The notes below the pieces were generated by a model, which was not told where the DNA came from, made no database searches, and saw nothing but the letters and a program-made list of their open reading frames with translations. From Fibrobacter sp. UWR2 (lineage in GTDB: Bacteria; Fibrobacterota; Fibrobacteria; Fibrobacterales; Fibrobacteraceae), in the NCBI RefSeq assembly GCF_002210285.1, contig NZ_MWQE01000001.1, forward strand, positions 744,001 to 808,000: DNA of 64,000 nucleotides. Reading direction: 5' to 3'. This document shows positions 59,876-64,000 of this stretch, one piece after another. How positions within the stretch are numbered: position 1 is the first letter of the stretch; each line of letters begins with the position of its first letter. The position numbers and the translations under genes are program-made.

Positions 59876-60391
59876 ATGATTCGTAAGTTTCTAATCGCTT
59901 TGATGATGGTGTTCGCATGTGCGAGCTTTGCCGAAGATGGCTTGCGTATCGCGCATGTGGATTCCAAGCTCATCTTTGACGGCTACAAGGGCACCAAGAA
60001 GGCGCAGGAAGAATACGACCGCCAGGTGGCCAAGTGGGAGCAGCAGGCGAACCTGTTGCAGAAGGAACTTTCTGCAATCAAGGAAAAACTCGATAAGCAG
60101 ATGCTGATGCTCAGCGACGAGAAAAAGCGCGAACTCGAGGCCGAATACAACAAGAAGGATATGGAACTCAAGTCCTTTATCGATCGCGTGTATGGCCGCA
60201 AGGGCGAGCTCATCACGCAGAACGAGAAGGTGAGCGCTCCGATTATCCAGCTTATCCGCAAGGCAGTTAATGAAATTGCCCTGCAGGAAGGCTACGACAT
60301 GGTCGTGGACCGCGCGACAGGCTCCGTGCTCTTCTGGAAGAAAGAGAACGACCTGACCAACAAGGTTCTTGATTATCTGAACAATCGTTAA
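59876..60391 (+). CDS. skp: OmpH/Skp-family periplasmic chaperone
   Basis: 171 aa from ATG 59876 with SD GGGAGG. Signal peptide ~1-19 (LIALMMVFACASFA). DGLRIAHVDSKLIFDGYKGTKKAQEEYDRQV is the OmpH start; the long coiled-coil tentacle (~45-110) and the trimer cap ALQEGYDMVVDRATGSVLFWKKENDLTNKVLDYL are family-typical. Holds unfolded barrel proteins before BamA. Starts 16 bases after bamA, same transcript. A 115-codon longer upstream frame inside bamA is a shadow. Confidence 0.93.
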   Translation: MIRKFLIALMMVFACASFAEDGLRIAHVDSKLIFDGYKGTKKAQEEYDRQVAKWEQQANLLQKELSAIKEKLDKQMLMLSDEKKRELEAEYNKKDMELKSFIDRVYGRKGELITQNEKVSAPIIQLIRKAVNEIALQEGYDMVVDRATGSVLFWKKENDLTNKVLDYLNNR

Positions 60392-60406
60392 TGATATGAA
60401 TGTGTC

Positions 60407-60449
60407 ATCCTGAGCCCTTCGACTGGCTCAGGGTAAACTCCGTCGAAGG
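60407..60449. repeat. REP-like TGTCATCCTGAGC dyad between skp and ettA
   Basis: CCTGAGC/GCTCAGG (60409-60415 and 60426-60432) and the alternative CCTTCGAC/GTCGAAGG (60416 and 60442) cannot form at the same time. Same family as the other GTCAT repeats in this window. Confidence 0.55.
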
Positions 60450-60480
60450 AACTAAACATTTATAACCCCCTGGAGCCCTT

Positions 60481-62175
60481 ATGGCCGAACAGAATAAAGC
60501 AGAAAAATTTGTTTTCTACATGTACAAGATGACCAAGTCGTACCCGCCTAACAAGGAGGTGCTGAAGGACATTTCCTTGAGCTTCTACTACGGCGCAAAG
60601 ATTGGCATCATCGGCCAGAACGGTGCCGGTAAGTCGACGCTGCTGCGCATTATGGCGGGCATCGACAAGGAATTCCAGGGCGAAGCCTGGATTGAACCGG
60701 GCCGCACCGCAGGCTACCTGCCGCAGGAACCGCAACTTGACCCGAACCTCACCGTCAAGGAAAACGTGATGCAGGCTGTGGCCAAGAAGCAGGCCGTGCT
60801 CGACCGCTTCAACGAGATTTCCATGAAGTTCGCCGAACCCATGGAAGACGACGAGATGAACAAGCTCCTCGACGAACAGGCAAAGCTCCAGGACATCATC
60901 GACGCGCAGGACTTGTGGAGCCTTGACCGCAATATCGAAATTGCAATGGATGCTCTCCGTTGCCCGCCGGGCGACTGGCCGGTGACGAACCTCTCCGGCG
61001 GTGAAAAGCGCCGTGTGGCCCTCTGCCGCCTGCTCCTTGAAGAACCGGATTTGCTCTTGCTCGACGAGCCGACGAACCACCTGGATGCCGAAACGGTAGC
61101 CTGGCTCGAACGCCACCTCCGCGAATACAAAGGCTCCGTGATTTTGGTGACGCACGACCGTTACTTCCTCGACAACGTGACGAACTGGATTTTGGAAATT
61201 GACCGCGGCCGCGGCATTCCTTGGGAAGGCAATTACGCCCAGTGGCTTGACCAGAAACTCGAACGCCTCCGCGGCGAAGAGAAGGGCGAATCCGACAGGC
61301 AGAAGCGTTTGGCCCGCGAACAGGAATGGGTCAAGCAGAGCCCGAAGGCGCGTCAGGCCAAGAGCAAGGCCCGTCTCAAGGCTTACGAGGAATTGCTCGC
61401 CGAAGATTCCCGCGAGCAGATCAAGGTGGCGCAGATCCACATTGCGAACGGCAAGCGCTTGGGCGATATCGTTATCCAGGCGGAACACTTGCAGAAGGCC
61501 TTTGGCGAAAAGGTGCTGTTCGACGATTTGAACTTCAGCTTGCCGCGCTCCGGCATCGTAGGCATTATTGGCCCGAACGGTGCAGGTAAGACAACGTTGT
61601 TCAAGATGATTATGGGCCAGGAAAAGCCCGATGGCGGTACGCTCAAGATTGGCGAAACTGTCGAAATCATCAGCATGGAACAGGGCCGCGATAGCCTCGA
61701 CGACTCCAAGACCGTGTGGGAAGAAATCACCGGCGGCAACGACGAGATTATGGTGGGTGACCGCAAGATGAACGGCCGCGCCTACTGCGGACTCTTCAAC
61801 TTCACGGGTGCCGCCCAGCAGAAAAAGCTCACGACGCTTTCGGGCGGTGAACGCAACCGCGTGCTCATGGCGAAGAACCTGCAGAAGCCGGGCAACCTCT
61901 TGTTCCTTGACGAACCGACGAACGACTTGGACATCGAAACGTTGCAGGCCCTGGAACAGGCAATCCTCAAGTTCGCAGGCTGTGCCGTGATTATCTCGCA
62001 TGACCGCTGGTTCCTGGACCGCATCGCCACGCACATCCTCGCTTACGAAGGCGATTCGAAGGTGGTGTGGTTCGAAGGCAACTGGAGCGAGTACGAAGCC
62101 GACCGCCGCAAGCGCTTGGGCGAAGATGCCGACAATCCGAAGCCCATCAAGTACAAGACTCTCACGAGACAATAA
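60481..62175 (+). CDS. ettA: ABC-F translational throttle protein EttA
   Basis: 564 aa, two ABC domains. First: Walker A GQNGAGKST, signature NLSGGEKRRVALC, Walker B LLLDEPTNHLD; arm region AEDDEM.. between. Second: GPNGAGKTT, TLSGGERNRVLMAK, LFLDEPTNDLD. The P-site tRNA interaction motif/linker (SDRQKRLAREQEWVKQSPKARQAKSKARL) is the classic EttA form. Binds the ribosomal E site and gates elongation by energy state. SD GGAG. The terminator follows at 62189. Confidence 0.95.
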   Translation: MAEQNKAEKFVFYMYKMTKSYPPNKEVLKDISLSFYYGAKIGIIGQNGAGKSTLLRIMAGIDKEFQGEAWIEPGRTAGYLPQEPQLDPNLTVKENVMQAVAKKQAVLDRFNEISMKFAEPMEDDEMNKLLDEQAKLQDIIDAQDLWSLDRNIEIAMDALRCPPGDWPVTNLSGGEKRRVALCRLLLEEPDLLLLDEPTNHLDAETVAWLERHLREYKGSVILVTHDRYFLDNVTNWILEIDRGRGIPWEGNYAQWLDQKLERLRGEEKGESDRQKRLAREQEWVKQSPKARQAKSKARLKAYEELLAEDSREQIKVAQIHIANGKRLGDIVIQAEHLQKAFGEKVLFDDLNFSLPRSGIVGIIGPNGAGKTTLFKMIMGQEKPDGGTLKIGETVEIISMEQGRDSLDDSKTVWEEITGGNDEIMVGDRKMNGRAYCGLFNFTGAAQQKKLTTLSGGERNRVLMAKNLQKPGNLLFLDEPTNDLDIETLQALEQAILKFAGCAVIISHDRWFLDRIATHILAYEGDSKVVWFEGNWSEYEADRRKRLGEDADNPKPIKYKTLTRQ

Positions 62176-62188
62176 TTTTCAGAGTGTC

Positions 62189-62221
62189 ACCCCGGCCACA
62201 GTGCCGGGGTCGCCTTTTTTG
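62189..62221 (+). terminator. Terminator of ettA
   Basis: ACCCCGGC-CACAGT-GCCGGGGT, then CGCC and T7. Perfect 8-bp stem. The converging FISUMP gene ends 15 bases further. Confidence 0.9.
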
Positions 62222-62235
62222 TGTATGTGCCGAAA

Positions 62236-62835
62236 CTAGTCCTTGATGCAACGGATGGAAAAGAGAAAGTTCTTGTCGCTTTCTCCTTCTCCCATTCCAT
62301 TGAAGTCATGGCCTATGGCCACGCTTTGGGCAACATCGCTGTTGATTTCGGAAGAAGTCCAGAACACCGCCCATTGGCCGCGTCCGTCTGATGGGAGAGC
62401 GGAGAAACCGTAGGTATCCTCGCCATCCCCCCTAAAACGCCAGCCACTTGTTGACTTGAGTGCCTTGCCTGCCTCCAGCTCGCCCCCAGCCGTCTCAACC
62501 AGCTTGTCCCATTCCCATTTTGCCGGCAGATGCCAGCCGGTTGGGCATGCCTTCATGGCTTCGTTCCAGGCATATGTGCGTCCGTACTTGTCACAGTTTC
62601 TTTTCTTGTCATCCAGGCAACAGTTACAGATCGCTGTTCCCCCATGGCAGAGTTTCTCTGTTATTTCGTAATTCAGGTTCTCGGCCATCCATACCTGGTT
62701 CCCAATCCTTGCTATTCCGTAAACTTTGCCATCGCGAGTGTCCGTCATGGTTTCGCTGAATTTTTTCTTGCCCAGTTCGTTTTTTGCAACAAAAGCGACA
62801 GCCGCAATAATAAGGATAATGAGAATTTTTTTCAT
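62236..62835 (-). CDS. Small single-FISUMP-domain exported protein
   Basis: 199 aa from ATG 62835 (AGGAAG SD); a longer frame to 62901 has no SD. The N-terminus KKILIILIIAAVAFVAKNEL is a signal anchor, and the rest is one FISUMP domain (TRDGKVYGIARIGNQVWMAENLNYEI ... ACPTGWHLPAKWEWDKLV ... FSIRCIKD). Six cysteines (CHGGTAICNCCLDDKKRNC plus others) may form disulfides. Shorter than the lipoprotein at 29 kb and without the Ser linker. Role unknown. Confidence 0.9.
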   Translation of the reverse strand: MKKILIILIIAAVAFVAKNELGKKKFSETMTDTRDGKVYGIARIGNQVWMAENLNYEITEKLCHGGTAICNCCLDDKKRNCDKYGRTYAWNEAMKACPTGWHLPAKWEWDKLVETAGGELEAGKALKSTSGWRFRGDGEDTYGFSALPSDGRGQWAVFWTSSEINSDVAQSVAIGHDFNGMGEGESDKNFLFSIRCIKD

Positions 62836-62945
62836 GGCTTTACTTCCTGGATTTGCTTTTCTCTTAATATATGCTTTTTTAGGGAAAAAATATCGTAACA
62901 CGAATGTTAGGGCCTATATTAAGTTATCTTTTCCCTGCTACACCC

Positions 62946-63590
62946 ATGATCCACGTTTTTAGACATGAAATTCGCCTGATTTTCCGGGAACCGCGTTTCT
63001 GGATTCCGTTCATCATCCCGCCGGTGATTCTCGCGGCGAGCCAGGCGATTGCGGTGTCGCGTTACGGCGGGCAGATTATGCAGGGCATGGAAGGCTACAT
63101 GATGCTCCTGCTCGGTTGCCTGATGGCGCCGATGGGTGCGCCCCTTGCGGCTGACAGTTTTGCGGGCGAGCGCGAGCGCAACTCGCTTGAACTTTTGCAA
63201 CTTTCCCCGATTGCGCCGACGAGCCTCTTCTGGGGCAAGCTTCTGGCGATTCTCCCGTTCCCGGTGCTGTTCGCTATTCTGGCGCAGGTTGCCTACTGGT
63301 TTGCGCATCCCGAGATTCCATCGACGGCGGCAATCGCCTCGATTCTCGGGGCGGTCTCCGCGGTGCTTCTCACGACGTCGTTCTCGCTGGTACTTTCCCT
63401 GCGCATGAAGACGGTGCGTGCGGCGACGCAGTTCTCGCTGTTCTTTATCGTGCCGCTCCTTTTGTTGGTGCAGCTCAGTTACGAGGCTTTCTTGCAGGGC
63501 GTTGCCGTTCCGGCGGCGGTCCTGGTGGTATCTGTTGCGGTGTGCGCCTTTACGTCGTTTGTCTGCATGCGCAAGTTTGCGAGCATGTAA
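62946..63590 (+). CDS. ABC-2/CcmB-type membrane permease
   Basis: 214 aa from ATG 62946; an alternative ATG at 62904 (with TATCGT seven bases before) adds 14 residues. Six membrane segments, e.g. FWIPFIIPPVILAASQAIAV, YMMLLLGCLMAPMGAPLAADSF, and the ABC-2 motif FAGERERNSLELLQLSPIAPTSLFWGKLLAILPFPVLFAIL. Likely the membrane half of an ABC exporter (lipid, heme or antibiotic); no ATPase gene is adjacent within the window. TATATTAAG at ~62915 could be its promoter. Confidence 0.8.
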   Translation: MIHVFRHEIRLIFREPRFWIPFIIPPVILAASQAIAVSRYGGQIMQGMEGYMMLLLGCLMAPMGAPLAADSFAGERERNSLELLQLSPIAPTSLFWGKLLAILPFPVLFAILAQVAYWFAHPEIPSTAAIASILGAVSAVLLTTSFSLVLSLRMKTVRAATQFSLFFIVPLLLLVQLSYEAFLQGVAVPAAVLVVSVAVCAFTSFVCMRKFASM

Positions 63591-63602
63591 GATAGGTCTC
63601 TC

Positions 63603-64000
63603 ATGCACTACCTTATCGTTCCCGGTTACGGTAATTCTGGCCCCGATCATTGGCAGACTTATTGGGAAAAGAGCCTGCCCGATGCAAGCCGTGTCCAGCA
63701 GCGTAGCTGGGAGGGCCCCAAGAAGGCGGAGTGGGTCGATACGCTCGACAAGGCGGTGTCTTCGCTCAAGTCCGATACGATTATTGTCTCGCATAGCCTG
63801 GGGGTTGCGACGACGGTCATTTGGCTGCAGAAGGTGGCGGCCGAAAAACGCCTGCCCGGCTGTGTCAAGGGCGTGTTTCTTGTTGCGCCTGCGGATGTCG
63901 AAACGATTGACATTGTCGAGGACTTTGCGCCGATGCCTCTGGAGAAGCTGCCGGTGCCTTCGTGTGTTGTCGCAAGCGAGAACGACGAGTACGTGACTAT
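63603..64000 (+). CDS. RBBP9/YdeN-family serine hydrolase, C-terminus cut off by window
   Basis: 132 complete codons visible. HYLIVPGYGNSGPDHWQTYWEKSL is the family start, and IIVSHSLGVATTVIWL carries the nucleophile Ser of the G/S-H-S-x-G elbow. FLVAPADVETIDI and VPSCVVASENDEYVT lead to the acid Asp, which is visible (ENDEYV); the catalytic His would be beyond base 64000. A small alpha/beta hydrolase with esterase or amidase activity of unknown substrate. Starts 12 bases after the permease stop. Confidence 0.85.
   Translation, partial: MHYLIVPGYGNSGPDHWQTYWEKSLPDASRVQQRSWEGPKKAEWVDTLDKAVSSLKSDTIIVSHSLGVATTVIWLQKVAAEKRLPGCVKGVFLVAPADVETIDIVEDFAPMPLEKLPVPSCVVASENDEYVT

Noticed and set aside
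57859-59973. 704-codon minus-strand frame over bamA
   Set aside because: Same codon-bias shadow; composition rich in His/Val/Arg with no domain pattern, while the plus-strand product is a certain BamA.
60460-62172. 570-codon minus-strand frame over ettA
   Set aside because: Lies exactly antisense to a complete ABC-F gene with all motifs; no own SD or homology pattern.
1-64000. tRNA, rRNA, riboswitch, IS, integrase or prophage
   Set aside because: No cloverleaf, conserved rRNA segment, transposase or integrase motif was seen in the gaps or ORFs; small tRNAs missed by eye cannot be fully excluded.

Overview
The window looks like a chromosomal segment of a Fibrobacter species (phylum Fibrobacterota). 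The main reasons are two proteins carrying FISUMP (Fibrobacter succinogenes major paralogous) domains, a fibro-slime protein, secreted proteins with long Ser-rich linkers, a secreted GH30 glycoside hydrolase, and a diderm envelope gene set (bamA, skp, kdsB). Gene density is high, and no rRNA, tRNA, CRISPR array, transposase or phage gene was found. The stretches without a gene are all shorter than 300 bases and hold promoters, terminators and small palindromic repeats.

Layout. 1-5.5 kb: truncated GH30 hydrolase, two polyprenyl-phosphate sugar-1-phosphate transferases on either side of hom (homoserine dehydrogenase), then nadC. 5.6-15 kb: NhaC-type antiporter, EamA exporter, coaX, MATE exporter, fmt-rsmB, two outer-membrane or periplasmic proteins and a 28-codon small ORF. 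15-24.5 kb, all minus strand: mutY, a tandem pair of GT4 glycosyltransferases, a eukaryotic-type hisA, a lipocalin-like secreted protein, then the unit aroE - fused aroK/aroB - nucleotide-sugar epimerase. 24.6-28.7 kb: secreted beta-helix protein, cysK, glnS. 29-41.6 kb is the surface-protein region: double-FISUMP lipoprotein, 1.2-kilo-residue fibro-slime protein, two CotH-kinase paralogues, DUF3300 protein, TPM-domain protein and a lipoprotein. 41.8-51.5 kb is mostly housekeeping: a degenerate alpha/beta hydrolase, a UvrD/PcrA helicase, gatC, kdsB, a ComEA-like HhH protein, a PilM/PilN-like pair, rsmD-coaD-rhomboid-PfkB kinase. 51.5-55 kb: Ser-rich secreted protein, coiled-coil protein, choice-of-anchor I protein. 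55-64 kb: ACT protein plus phenylacetate-CoA ligase (minus), bamA-skp, ettA, a small FISUMP protein, an ABC-2 permease and a truncated RBBP9/YdeN-type hydrolase.

The most interesting signals are regulatory. Several genes lack a Shine-Dalgarno sequence and have TATATT exactly 6-7 bases before the ATG (cysK, coaD, the coiled-coil gene, fmt, probably kdsB). This is the layout expected of leaderless mRNAs. Other genes carry a TAnnTTT(G/A) element, like the Bacteroidota -7 box, further upstream, usually with a normal SD. For bamA the promoter element and a perfect SD point to a CTG start inside the annotated reading frame. Other notable points are three copies of TGAGAACATT around the fibro-slime promoter, a BamA with an extra segment of about 135 residues in POTRA3, an alpha/beta hydrolase whose nucleophile is Gly, a eukaryotic-type HisA, a sugar transferase with a GGDEF-like front domain, and a tiny hydrophobic ORF behind a consensus sigma70 promoter.
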